DNA of 64,000 nt. It comes from Umbelopsis ramanniana AG. Taxonomy: Eukaryota > Mucoromycota > Umbelopsidomycetes > Umbelopsidales > Umbelopsidaceae. Of the stretch, positions 9,913-23,491 are shown piece after piece. Position 1 is the stretch's first letter, and every line of letters begins with the position of its first letter. Where the stretch lies: the NCBI RefSeq assembly GCF_025399195.1, contig NW_026252113.1, positions 124,001 to 188,000 on the forward strand, given 5' to 3'. The notes below the pieces were generated by a model. The model was not told the origin of the DNA. It did no database searches and worked only from the letters and a program-made list of their open reading frames with translations. Position numbers and translations under genes: made by a program.

Positions 9913-11244
9913 CAAGCAATGTGAAGGTAGTTTTGCCCTTGAAACATGTATTATGATGCCCCTGACATTAATCATACTGCAGGCGTCAAATGTTACCCAT
10001 TTTGACTTTCATTGAAGTCATACGATATGCAGATAGCTTTCTCAAGTCTACCATTTAGACGATATTATCACTTTTCACCTTTCATGCCTTCTTCAGTCGG
10101 TCACAATGATTGGAGGGGTCGCTGTCTGTGATTGTGGACTCAAAAAGCACATCCATGTCATTTGATTAAAGTATCTTTTTATCAGGTAGGCAAGATATAT
10201 GTTACGCAACTTTCATTATCGCTCATCATCGCAGCAAGTGTATTTCCTCCAATTGGATTTCGATATTAGGTTAAAGAGTTCTACTAGAAATTCATAATGC
10301 CATATTCGATTGATTCATGAGGCGCAAAGTCAATGATACTTTTTGTTCTAAATTGCAGCATAAACCTGTCACAATAACTTCAGAGATCTCAGCATATCAA
10401 ACCCATATAAATTTGGAAAGCTGTGGTAATATGTAACTTATCTTCAATATAAGTAACATCAAGTAAATTGAAACGACAATGACAACAACAACAGGAAAAG
10501 ACGGAGGCTGTCTAAGCTTACGTTTTACTGTGATATGAAGTCAAAGGGATGAATCGAAGAACAACCACATAACAGCACAACTCGTCTGTTGAAGGAGACT
10601 ATAGGTAATTGTTGCTGCGTCGTATAACAGATCATAGTTTTGGCAACAGACAATACAATCCAATAGGATGCGATGGCAGTGATTATGACTGTATTCAATG
10701 CTGACGACAGCTTGCGTGGGCTAATTGAATCCAAACCTTAGACATAGAGTCCGACGCACAGGCCAGTGACCTCACAAACATCTACTGGGTGAGATTATAG
10801 AGAAGCTTGTTGACTTACCGGAACAAATCGTTGCAAAGTCCATTCACCTTACGGGCGGCTCAACGTCGTTTCCTCATTATTTAAAACTTGTATCCTTAAT
10901 AAAATCACACAAAATTTTTCATGTAGAGCCACTACATCAGATCAAAATTGCGGGACCATCAATATAATGTGTGCACACTATGACCTTACTTTAATGAGTT
11001 CTTATTTCATGCCATGAGCAAAGCAACAATGAAAGGGACTGCTTGTCAAAAGGGTAAATTTTGGCCACAAATCCGGTTGTCCCCTAACCTTTCCGTTTCG
11101 TCGTTCATTCATTGGGCGGATTTCCCGGAAATGATTTATCCGAAAACCCAATAATGTCATTTTTTTCTTGCAATGCGTCAGAGATCCTCCGGTATTAAAT
11201 ATACATAAATAACAAAGGCTGTTGCTAGCTGTTTCAAATGTATC
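9913..11244. promoter_or_regulatory. Divergent promoter region, Cys-rich gene and P450 copy 3
   Basis: About 1.3 kb without a supportable gene. It carries the shared block at 10750-10776 and, at about 11213, ACAAAGGCTGTTGCTA, nearly the same as the sequence just before the copy 2 ATG (about 4446). Confidence 0.5.
10750..10776 (+). promoter_or_regulatory. 27-bp promoter block, P450 copy 3
   Basis: Second occurrence of the CCGACGCACAGGCCAG block, about 470 bp upstream of the ATG at 11245. It differs from the one at 4090-4116 at a single base. Confidence 0.5.
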
Positions 11245-13334
11245 ATGTCTTCTATAATATCAGCCTCCCAACATCAAATAGACCAACTGAGGTCTATACT
11301 ACACTCACTAGGTTCAGACCCTATCAACGTCTTCCAGAACACGCTACTTCCATCTGTCAAGCGCTCCAAGTTTAAATACCTTGGCGCTGCTATTGCACTC
11401 TATGTGGTCAGCAGAGTGTATCGTGTTTTTGCATACCCAAGGAAATTTGGACATTTGAAGAAAATACCAGCGATAGCAATGATGAGATCATTGTTAGCAG
11501 GCGAAAATGACCTTGATCGAACTTACAAGTTTGTGTTACCCCATTGGGAAGAGACCAACGGTATCATGACGGCTTGGGGCCAATTTGGATGGGAAGTCAT
11601 TGTTTCCAACCCAGAGGCTGTGAGAACTGTTTTGTACAAAACAGGTATGTGTGTAGATTTAAGTATCTAGTTCAACCTTCCTTACTGACATCACCGCCGC
11701 ATAGATATCTTTCCAAAGACGACAATCTTTCAGACTCAGGCCCAACGATATCAGAGCTTGATCACCAAGTTTTTCGGAAAGACCAACATGGCTTTTGCCA
11801 ATACACATGAATGGAGAAAGAGAAGAAAGGTTAGTACGTGCGGCCATATTTACAGGATGCGAGTAGCCCGTCTTAAAACAGTCGATATATTACTATAGAT
11901 TGCCAACCCAGCTTTCAAGCGCTCTATGCCTGCAAAGACATTCGCCTTGTTGACCAGCAGGATGTTTGAGCAGATTGAAAAAGTGGATGGACCAGTGCAT
12001 ATACAGAAATTACTTCAAAGGTAGGATATAAATATTGACATCACCTGGATATGACCATTGTCTAATCTCGTGGTAAAGATTTACATTGGATGCTATCGGC
12101 CTCATTGGATTTGGATTTGAGTTTAATGCTACTAATACCCCTGAGGGCGAATGGGTTAAAACATACAACGATGTTGCTGACAACATTGCCGACTTCAAAT
12201 ATCTCTTCTTTCCCGCCCTTGATACCACATACCTTGGGCTATTCCCAGAGCGACAAAAGAAGCACGAGAGTTTGAACAAACTGAACACGCTTTTTGATCA
12301 GATCATCGAACACAAGAGATCAGAACTAGCAAAAGGTGCATCAAATGTTGAGGAGAATGAGAAGGATCTATTGACACTTATGATTGAGGCTGGAAACGGA
12401 GAAAATGATCAAGAACCTCTCACCGCTGAAGAACTTCGAAACGAACTTGTCTTGTTTTTCTTGGCAGGGTAAGTACTGCTTGATCATGGTTGAATGGATG
12501 ACATCGAGGTCTCACAATTTAATGCGTGTCATTTTTCTGAACTTTAGCCATGACACCACGTCTAATGCCATGACCGCCGCGTTGTATTTCTTGGCTGCTA
12601 ATCCGGTAAGAGAGCTAAGACATGAAAATTAGATGCAAGCTATATGCTGACCATGGTGAATTAGGATATACAAACAAGAGCTCGGCAAGAAGTCTTGAGT
12701 GTTCTTGGAGATGAACCATTGGACGTTTGGCCCACTCTTGACCAACTCAAGGAATTTCCTTACCTTACCAGAATTATGAAAGAGGTATGTGACTTCAACT
12801 TGTTCAAATCATTCATGCATATGGTCATACTGACAAAAAATGTCTTCAGTCTATTCGCCTGGCACCACCAGCAACTGGTCTCGTTGAAAGAGAGGCTTCA
12901 GTGGATACAGAATTGGCTGGCGTGGTTATTCCCAAAGGCACTCTTGTCAAGATCGATACAATTTCACTCCACTATAATGCCAGTCTTTGGAAGGATCCAA
13001 CAAAGTTCGACCCTGAGCGATTTGAAGAAGGAGGCGAGCTGGAGTCAATGCCATCTACCTACGCTTATCTTCCATTTGGTGGTGGCTCACGACAGTGTAT
13101 AGGTGAGTAAGCGAATCATGATGTAAAATGTTTAATTCGTGTGTGGCTGACCATTATGATGCAGGAATGAACTTCAGTTTGGCTGAACAGCGTGTAGCAT
13201 TAAGCTCTATCTTACGGAAATACGAGCTCAGCCTACCTAAAGATTCTATTCATAAGGATGGCCTTGTATTTGATAGACAGCTGCTGATTTTGACTGCCAA
13301 GGACATGCAAATCAATTTCACCAGACGTTATTAG
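11245..13334 (+). CDS. Cytochrome P450, copy 3
   Basis: Intact P450 with the same eight-exon plan as copy 2; the long exon 12079-12468 and exon 1 at 11245-11644 have identical lengths in both. The N-terminus MSSIISASQ and the first 200 bp are almost the same as copy 2, pointing to a recent duplication. The anchor helix lies near residues 44-60. The I-helix reads AGHDTTS, the K-helix KESIR, then DPERF and FGGGSRQCIG. All introns checked start with GT, unlike two in copy 2. The upstream region shares a 27-bp block with copy 2. A six-Cys secreted protein gene lies 210 bp downstream on the opposite strand. Substrate unknown; probably a microsomal monooxygenase needing a P450 reductase encoded elsewhere. 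Confidence 0.94.
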
Positions 13335-13544
13335 ATAGGCCGGTCAACTGTCCGCCTTTGCTCCTTTCATGGAACGTCTAGTAATACATATACTATAGTA
13401 AAAAATTATTCACCATGCTCACACTTTCTCTGTACATTGTTGAGAAGAGGTTGATCTTTATTGACAGCTGTTATGCACAAGATTGCAAGGGATTTGAAAC
13501 CTTTGCACTTGCTGCATCATAAATACTATGGCTTTGATCCAGTT

Positions 13545-13871
13545 TCATTTGCTGCCATCGCCGAACCAGCCTACACAAGTAGGCGTTCGAGCCATGCAGT
13601 CTTTTGGCATTTGCTCAAACCAACTGGGATCCAGAGTATCAAATTTATAGCAATAGTAATGAAATTTGTCTAACGATCTGGCTTCAGTGCAAAAGAGAAA
13701 TTCGCCTGCTTGTTGCAATTCTTTGGGATCCATGTTTTTGTCACATAAAACAACTTGTTGTATCGTTGTGGTTAGTGGGTTTTTGCACTCCAATGCTAAT
13801 GCTAGCTTGAAAACGCTGACTATGTAAAAGATAGAAGCAAGAGACTTGAAAATCGATATATTGTTCATCAT
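13545..13871 (-). CDS. Small secreted protein with six cysteines
   Basis: A 108-residue protein if the first of two adjacent ATGs (13871, 13868) is used. An ATG 12 codons further up (13907) is possible but would place hydrophilic residues before the signal. Residues 1-27 form a signal peptide (core SLASIFYIVSVFKLALA) with likely cleavage before LEC. The mature part of about 80 residues has six Cys, in the contexts LEC, VLC, LFC, YYC, KDC and PTCVGWFG, which would suit three disulfides. I do not recognise the family. Size and Cys content are typical of fungal secreted effector-like or antimicrobial proteins, but this is inference. A decayed relative lies at 2043-2290. Confidence 0.65.
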   Translation of the reverse strand: MMNNISIFKSLASIFYIVSVFKLALALECKNPLTTTIQQVVLCDKNMDPKELQQAGEFLFCTEARSLDKFHYYCYKFDTLDPSWFEQMPKDCMARTPTCVGWFGDGSK

Positions 13872-14874
13872 TCCACTGTATGCGTAGAGACGATCTAAAG
13901 GAGTCATCAAGACATATTAACAGAATGTCGTTATTATATATTTTTTGTGTTTATATCACTGGTATCCCATCTTTACATGCAGGTGGTCTGGTGGTGAATT
14001 GTCGGTTTATTGCAGTACAAAGTTGGGAATCACAAAAATGTGACATCGTTTTACAAGCTGGCCAAAGCCTGACGCAGTTATTTATCACATACCTTCAATA
14101 GCAAAAGATGAACATTAAAAATGCAGACTGTTTTAAAAGGCAGCCGCCCTTACCTGCCAATATCGAGAATAGCCCTGACTTATATCATGGTGAGCGGTGT
14201 GTCTCAACATAATAGTAGTGTGCCTTCCATTTAGAGAACCTTTTGCGATATAACGCCAGATCAGATCAGCGTGGGCATAACCCGAAATGCGTTGTTGCCA
14301 CGTTTATTGGTATAGGTTGCTTTATGGGATTCCTTACTTCATTTGACTTTATGTTTTTCAGAAAGAATAACATGTAACCTGGCACCAAAGAAGATAGTAT
14401 AAGGACTGACTTATGTAGTTTGCCATTTGAATAGACATTAGTGGATCAGCTTTGTAAAGAGGTCGATGGACTTGAGCGTTCAGTGACCTTATGTTTGAAC
14501 GCTGCAACTGTTCTTGATCAAGCTACTTTTGAACAGATGTCAAGTGGCAAAGGATCTCATATGGCCACGTATCCTTAAGGACTTTTGATCACTCAGTGTG
14601 ATAAAAACATGAGCACCCTGATAGTGAGACTCAGAAATGGTTATCACTTTTATAGCTTTTTTCTTTTGAACAATCAGACTCATCCGGCACTTACTCCGAT
14701 GTGGGGTTGTGATTTACTCTGCCATTGGCTGATAAATTAGGAGTAATGATTCTTCCGGAAATCCGTATAACCGCGAGGTTTGAGGTTGAGGCAGTATAAA
14801 TTAGATATCTTTTTTCTACTTTTTGGTTCCGCTCACTCTGATATCAGGTTACAGCTCTCTGAGAAAGATCCAAA
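13872..14874. promoter_or_regulatory. Promoter region of P450 copy 4 and the six-Cys gene
   Basis: About 1 kb between divergent starts. A TATAAA lies at 14795-14800, 75 bp before the ATG of P450 copy 4. The 27-bp block of copies 2 and 3 is not seen here. No coding exon is supportable. Confidence 0.5.
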
Positions 14875-16949
14875 ATGTCAGCTTCACAGATTGACAACAT
14901 AAAATCACTGGTGCTACCTCAAGTAGACCACATTCGCAACGTTATTCTGGAACGAGTCATTCCTGGCTTGAAAAATCACAAGTATTCATGCTTGGCAACG
15001 GCCATAGCACTTTATGTTGCCGCCAAGGTGTACAAGTTAACGGCATATCCCAGAAACATTCGGCATATAAAGCATGTACCGTTCCATTCCATGTTGATTT
15101 CTTTGATCAAAGGTGAAAACAACTTTGTTCGATCTGAACGGTACATGATTTCAACTTACAAGGAGACAAATGGTTTCCTTGGCGAGTTCAATCAACTTGG
15201 ATGGAATGTCATTATTGCAAACCCTGAAGCCGTTCGCACGATGCTGTATAAGACAGGTAAAGTCAAAATCGCAAGTGCCAAGTTGTAGGTTACACGTCCA
15301 TTGATGGCAATTTGCAGAGTTGTGGCCGAAGGCGCACACAAACGGCCCAAGTCGCCAAACACTTCTTGGGAGATTCTTTGGCCGAACGAACATGGCCTTT
15401 GAGAATGGTCATGAATGGCGTAGAAGGAGGAAAGTTAGTTCACGCACCTTCGTTTTGAATGATTGTTTAAATGGTCAACTCATAACAGTCTCAACTCAAT
15501 CCAGATCGCCAACCCCGCATTCCACAGATCCATGCCGGTTAAGACGTTCACGGCTTTGAGCAACAAGATGCTTCAGCAGATTGACAGATCAGAGGGTCCA
15601 GTTCATATTCAGCTTTTGCTCCAACGGTGAGTGATGATATCTCTACTACTGAAGTGAACGAGGACACATTCCTGATATAGACCTCTTACAAAAGATTTAC
15701 CTTGGACGCCATCGGTTTGATTGGATTTGGATTTGAGTTCAACGCCACTGAAAACCCTGACGGTGAATGGGTTACCAGATACAACGATATCAATGAGCAC
15801 ATGTTGGACTTCAAATTTTTACTCGTACCTCAATTCGACACTAGTCTTGTTAGCTTTTTCCCGAAACGACAAAAGACGCATGAGAGTCTGACCAAGCTTA
15901 ACGAGCTATTTGAGGAGATCATTGAGAGCAAAAAAGCGTACCTGTCAAAGACTGCCTCGGATATTGAGGACAGTGAGAAGGATTTGCTAACGCTCATGCT
16001 TGAAGCTGGCCAAGGAGATGATCCCAAAGAAGCTCTTAGTGCAGAAGAACTTCGCAACGAGTTGGTTCTCTTCTTTGTTGCAGGGTGAGTGAATCTTTAT
16101 AGCTATAACTCTTCAACGTTAGGCTCTAATTTTTTTGAAATCCTAGCCATGATACCACTTCCAATGCCTTGACTGCCGCATTGTATTACCTAGCTTGTAA
16201 TCCGGTAGGACATGGAGAGGTTCAAAATGGACGTTGATGTACGGCTATCTTCTGACATTGTTTCCACAGGATATTCAAGACAGGGCCAGAAAGGAAGTCC
16301 TTGAAGTTTTGGGCGACAAAGAAACAGGTATCTCACCGACTTTGGAGCAATTGAAAGAACTCACTTATTTGACCAGAGTGATGAAGGAGGTACGAAGTTA
16401 TATTCGGTTTCCAGGCTGTGTTGCATATATTCACTCAGTAGATACTAAACCTACATATTAGACTGCTAGAATCGCCCCTCCTGCTACACAGGTCTTCCCC
16501 AGAGTCGCCGCTGTAGATACTGAATTATGTGGAGTACATATGCCAAAAGGCACCGTTGTCAATATCGATATCACTGGAATGCACTTCAACCCACATCTAT
16601 GGAGAGACCCTCTAAAGTTCGATCCAGAGAGATTTGCTCCAGGTGGCGAGCTTGAGACCATGCCTTCTACCTATGCATACCTTCCCTTCAGCAGTGGATC
16701 CCGACAGTGTATTGGTTCGTAAAATGTATCTTGATTGCCGTCACATGGAATAAGATATCTAATGTTGTTTATATTTCAGGCATGAACTTTAGCTTGGCTG
16801 AACAGCGTGTCGCACTGAGTGCCATTTTACAAAAGTATGAGCTGACCCTTCCTGAAGATTCTATTCATAAGGATAGCCTCAAGTTTGGTAAACACGGTAT
16901 TGTTTTAGCCGCAGAAGATCTGCATATCAACTTCAAAAGTCGCTATTGA
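14875..16949 (+). CDS. Cytochrome P450, copy 4 (diverged paralogue)
   Basis: Intact P450 with the same intron positions as copies 1-3 but clearly more diverged. Exon 1 is 14875-15256, six codons shorter than in copies 2 and 3 because of a different N-terminus (MSASQIDN). The anchor helix lies near residues 40-58. Motifs are AGHDTTS in the I-helix, KETAR (ExxR), DPERF, and a haem loop FSSGSRQCIG in which two of the usual Gly positions are Ser. The essential Cys and following Gly remain. It ends array region A; the stop is 242 bp from the convergent sirtuin gene. It may be the oldest paralogue, with a distinct substrate (inference). Confidence 0.93.
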
Positions 16950-17191
16950 ACGACATTATAATGACTGCTATGCATTATCATAACTCCATTTATCTCATGA
17001 CATATTAACACTAAGGTAGCAAGTAATATCAATAAACCAAATGAATGCTATGACAATTTACTCCATGCCTATTGAGAAATGCTTTGGTGATTACGATCGA
17101 CTTTAGTAATAGCGGAAGAAAGGTTACGCAACGGCATTTTTTATATGAAACTACGATATATGTACAAGTTGATGCCTATTTCAAAGGAAGA

Positions 17192-18667
<1,476 letters not shown>

Positions 18668-19506
18668 CAAAAAAAGGTTAGAAAAGGATTCCGACGTCAG
18701 CAGTCCAGCCGGTTGTCATGCCCAACATCTGCATACTGGTGCCCAAGGGTCAACGCAGCTATCATGCCCAGTAACGTATATAGAAAAAAAAAAAGAGGAC
18801 ATGCAGCTCTTTCAACATTTATGATCACTTGGACAGTACCATTAAGAAAGTTTACAGTATTCTACAGCTATATTACAAGAAGCGCTCTATGACTATGTAT
18901 TTTTTCATTGCATTTTTTTTTGTAAAAGTAGGTTTGGGTAAAAGGTGAAGAGGCAGTAGAGTAGTCTGAATTGAGTTCCCCGGCAAGCAGGTCAGAAGAA
19001 TTGCACTCCATAATCGCTTCGCCAACCAACATCCTTCCAAGCGTTTACAGGCCTACACCCTCAGTCAAAAGACTTCGACGAGCAAAAGACAAGTAAACGC
19101 GTGGGCACTGCGCGCACTCGGCAGCAACAAGTACCCGATTGCTGGTTATTGGTGGTCAAGAAGTTCTCAACCAGTCCCTCTCGAACTTCAGCGGCTTTGC
19201 TCAGACCTTCCCAAGGGTAATAGAGATCAAGAACAAGTCTTGTCGTGTGTTTTCCCCTAATCTTCTGCTTACCGCCTCTTCATAAAGAGCAAAACAAAGA
19301 TGTTGCAAACCGCCAGCAAATTTTATGCTCCTCGAAATTGGATAAGCCACAGATATCACGAGTACCGGTTTTGATTGGGTGCTACACTATGAGCTGCAAT
19401 CATGCTATGTGACAACTTTTCTACAGCTTATTTGCCCTTGGTGCCAACAAGCTCAAGCAATATTTAACCAAAGAACAACATTTTTAATTTATTTATGACA
19501 AAGCAT
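18668..19506. other. Intergenic, upstream of the sirtuin
   Basis: About 840 bp between two - strand genes. Open stretches exist on both strands at about 18990-19250 (for example a - strand frame containing LDLYYPWEGLSKAAEVREGL), but neither has a clear start, and I could not assemble a gene. Confidence 0.4.
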
Positions 19507-20718
19507 TTAAATATTGGTGCTTGCCAAATGAGCAGCAGGATATCTCTCTCCAGCAACTTCAGCTGCTTCGCTAATGTCACGAATTTCTTGGATTTCCTCA
19601 GCAGTCAATTGAATCTTGTCAGCGGAAAAGTTGGAGTCCAAATACTTGATCTTCTTGGTGCCGGGGATAGCAATAAAGCCTTGAGCAAGGACCCAAGCGA
19701 GAGTCAACTCGCTAGCTGTCACGCCCTTCTTGGCTGCAAGTTCCTCCAACTTCTTGACCAGCTTCAAGTTCTTTGCAAAATTTTCACCTTGGAATCGTGG
19801 TGCGTATCGGCGGAAATCACCTTCCTCAAAGTCCTCTGCCTTGGTGTAAGCTCCAGTCAACATACCGCGGCCCAATGGGGAGCTATTGCGTTCAGTTCAA
19901 TTCGGTCAATGGAACAGCGCTGACGCACAGTTTGAAGAAAGCAAGCCAACTTACTATGCAACAATGGTAACGCCCAACTCCTTGGCGGCATCCAGTAAAC
20001 CGTTCTTCTCAATATCAAGCGACCAAGGGCTATACTCCATTTGTACAGCGGCAATAGGATGAACCTTGTAGGCGCGGCGAAGGGTTTCTGCAGAGCACTC
20101 GGACATACCGAGATAGCGAACCTTACCCTCCTTGACAAGTTCAGCCATGGCGGTGATGGTTTCCTCAATAGGAACGTTGGGATCGACTCTGTGTTGGTAG
20201 TACAAATCGATCACATCAACACCTAGACGCTTCATGCTGATGTCGCACTGTTGACGAACGTATTCTGGGGTTCCGTTAACACCGAGGAATTCACCGTTGG
20301 GACCACGCATGTTACCGAATTTTGTGCAAATGAAGACCTTATCACGTTGAGACTTGAGGATCTTGCCGATCAATTCTTCATTGCGACCCCAGCCATACAT
20401 ATCTTTTTGAAAGAGAGATCAGTAAACCAGGTTAGACTACCGCTGTGGCGTAGTGTTCGGTAATGCTTACCAGCAGTATCCCAGAAGTTGCATCCAATGT
20501 CGATAGCGTGCTGCAACACCTTCAAGTTTTCGGATTCGTCGCTTTCTCCATAAAATTCAGACATGCTATGCAACCATAACCCATGTATTAATATAGGTGC
20601 TGTCAAAAGTAGAGGTGATAATGAAAACAATGAGAAGGTCCATTTACCCCATGCAGCCAAGGCCAATGGCAGGTACTTTAACTCCAGTTTTTCCAAGTTC
20701 GCGGTATTGAGTGGCCAT
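19507..20718 (-). CDS. Aldo-keto reductase (AKR13-like)
   Basis: NADPH-dependent oxidoreductase of the aldo-keto reductase superfamily, about 340 residues, four exons. The ATG at 20718 starts [12 protein letters not shown]; the next exon continues GMSEFYG. The catalytic tetrad is visible: Asp and Tyr in FWDTADMYGWG, Lys in FICTKFG, His in DLYYQHRVD. The NADPH end follows with [17 protein letters not shown] lies near 20786, 70 bp upstream, and supports this start. Another reading adds a first mini-exon ATGGCG at 20815-20820, spliced to 20727, giving five extra in-frame residues. The family reduces aldehydes and ketones; some fungal members are pyridoxal reductase-like. Substrate not determinable. 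Confidence 0.92.
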
Positions 20719-21350
20719 TTGTGGTTTCTGTTGAATGAGAAAATCAAGTTGTGTTGGATAAAAACGTCGGGAGGCAGAGGACAGTTATATACGCGGCTGA
20801 GACTGAAAAGTTACCGCCATTTTGGTCTGGTTGAAACATTATCCGTGACGCATAACGGGATTGCGTACTCGCTTGCGTTGCCCTCGCTTTCAAAACTCCG
20901 ACAAACGACTGGGAGAAAAACGTCGTTTCCTAATGATTATTTCACTATAAACGAGGCAACCAATCAACGAAACCAGTGGACATAACTTTCATGATACACA
21001 TCCTCTACCTTAATTGCTTCAAAGTGGCCATGGGTGCATCTTAAGTCGAGATAGCAATATCTGTACAACGGTCGCGTCCTGTTGAATACCACACTGTTTT
21101 TGACAATGCAGTGATTCAAAGAAGAAGCTGGTATTTGCAGCGACACGTGTACACACAATGAATGCGCGTCCCTAGAAACTTTGTGTCTTAACTTTGGTGT
21201 AATTTCATTTAATTTCATTTACTGGCTTTGATGACGTTACTAGCAAGCCTTCAGTCACAGCATGGCAAATTGATGAATCATATCCTTGTTTATATTTCAC
21301 TTTACAATAGCTGCAATGTACGAACTACACTATGATACAGCTGGATTGTG
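20719..21350. other. Intergenic, upstream of the aldo-keto reductase
   Basis: About 630 bp with the reductase promoter and a possible mini-exon at 20815-20820. A short direct repeat of TAATTTCATT lies near 21200-21220. No further gene seen. Confidence 0.45.
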
Positions 21351-22946
21351 TTAGCGACGAAACGCTAAGCAAGCACTATGCCATCCACCAAACGATGCAG
21401 CAAACACAAACATATCTTGAAGCGCTTCAATTTTACGTGGGTTGATCTCTGGTTCAGGAGCCATCATGGCATACCGATTAGGAATATTCCTTCTTGGTAA
21501 CCCAGCCGAGCCATGACCCAGTGCGCCACGGCTAAAAGAGCCCCAAGTCAATAAGTCACCATCATTTGTTAAGGCGCCACTATGGTAGTCTCCAAAGGTC
21601 ACTTTGCATATGTTACTGTTGAGTTCGGGCCGTGTGGTTGGCTCATCTTCCGCATTAGTTTGAGCCGTACCAAGTTTGACTGCACCATCCAGAGTATATA
21701 CAGCAAAGTTATGAAAGAAAGACGAAATGAACATGGTTAAATTGCCGTCCGAATCAACAATGTTCTTTTGGTCTGGTGAGCTATAGTGAAAAAGCTCTCC
21801 ACCAGTAGCGGCTGGATTTGATAAAAATACCGGTGGTCCTTCGCCAAGCCGCTCCTCCTCTTCTTCTGTTTCTCGTTCAATCAACTGTCCAGTTCCGAAC
21901 TTATATACCTTGCCCTTTCTCGATAGGGCAAGCGTGTCTGATTCCATCGATGCAATTTGAACGAACATGTCACCTGGGATAGCGTTCACTTCCTGCCCCA
22001 TGGCTTGAGCATCACTGATGTAGTTCCGAAGTGTGATGCCTAGTCCCTGAGCTTCTGATGTCAGAATAGGCACTTCATCGTCCTCTGCATTCTCGGGTTG
22101 CGGAACAATGAAGATTTCTCCCGCAGCAGTTAATAGACTGGAATATCCCCAGTTGCCAGAAACTTGAATGACACGGGACGATGTGTTGGGTAACAGAATC
22201 TCTTGAACCTTTTTAATGTGATTCCAGTGATATACCTTTCCTTCGGTGCTGAGGCCGATGGCATGGGATCGACCACACGATATGCTCGCTATCTTCACGC
22301 CTTGTGGTAATTGAACCAACGTGGGTGTCTTGATGGGTTGCTGGGAAACTCCTCTCGATATAGGCCATTCCGCTTGCAGCTGCAATAGAAATAAGTAAGA
22401 GAGCTCGAATAATAGTATGTCTAGTCGATGCCAAGGAAACGTCACTACTTACCATCCCCCATACCCACACGTTTCCGTCTCTGTCTAAGGCGTGAAATGA
22501 CCAACCTCCAGCTACGATATCGATAATTTTCTTGCCTCGGAGTGCCTCAAGTTCTCGAGGGGTGTCTTCATCGCCTTGGACACTGGAACAGGGTCAGCTT
22601 GGAATTCGGAGTTCTTTGCACGTAAAAAAACCAAAACTACTTACTTTCTTGCCCGTCCAAGGACCTCCCTTTGCTTGTGACCTAAGCGATAGTAGGTGCC
22701 TTCTCCCCACGTGTACACGACCGGATCATGCAGTTTGGAATATATCTCCTTCCAACCGCGGTTCCTAAACGTTGCGTATACCGGGATATGAAATTCGCGC
22801 AATACCAGCTTCTTCCATATGGCTTCGTCGGTGCAAAAGGTCTGGAACTGTTTACAAGTGGCAGAGAGGGCAATGAGGGAGTGGAAGTCTAATCTTGGAC
22901 ATAGATCTTGGATGAGAAGATCGACTGGGAGATCGGTTATGTTCAT
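21351..22946 (-). CDS. F-box protein with RCC1 repeats (Saf1-like)
   Basis: The ATG at 22946 opens directly into an F-box (NITDLPVDLLIQDLCPRL, with the WKKL end near residue 47). Several RCC1-type blades follow: VYTWGEGTYYRLGH, VWVWGM, VYHWNH and LLTWGSFSRGALGHG. Four exons with short introns join in frame. The architecture equals yeast Saf1 (SCF-associated factor 1), where the F-box binds Skp1 and the RCC1-like propeller chooses the substrate for ubiquitylation. Saf1 targets adenine deaminase and some zymogens in yeast; the target here is unknown. An earlier in-frame non-ATG extension is not favoured. The neighbours are unrelated. Confidence 0.88.
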
Positions 22947-23491
22947 AAGTGTTGAACAAAAAGGTGACGAAAGAAGAAAATTCAATCCAAGCTGAGCCAA
23001 TATCACGCGAAAATCAAAGAAAGTCGTACTAATGCAGCTTGCTCGTGGTTAACCTATAAACAAAACACTCGCTGATCCCCTTCATAATCAATTGCTTGGT
23101 GGAAGCCAAATATCGTTTACCATGCAGTGGTTTCATTCAGGTTCCAATGATAGCGGGCAGAGGGGCTCGGCTTGTCATCAACGAAGCGACGTTGGGTCTG
23201 TGAAACAGCCTGCATTTGAAAGATAAGAACGGTTCTGAGTTAGGAGAGAAAACGATGAAGTTAAAAGTACATTTTTTTGAACTCCAACTAGAGATAAAGG
23301 GCCCATCAGGCACCTGTTGCTTAAGCAAGTTGAGTGTAGCTGCCGTTCAAGAGGTAAAACATACTGGGCTGCGCCGATACGAGTCGCACTTGGGGACATT
23401 TCAAACACCGACAGGTCAAGGATATTATAGCACCATGTTTTGGACCGCCTATTATCATTGAAGGTCGATCTCTACCAGCGCTTGCCAACTA
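22947..23491. promoter_or_regulatory. Divergent promoter region, F-box gene and nonaspanin
   Basis: About 545 bp between divergent starts; no exon or distinct element identified. Confidence 0.4.
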
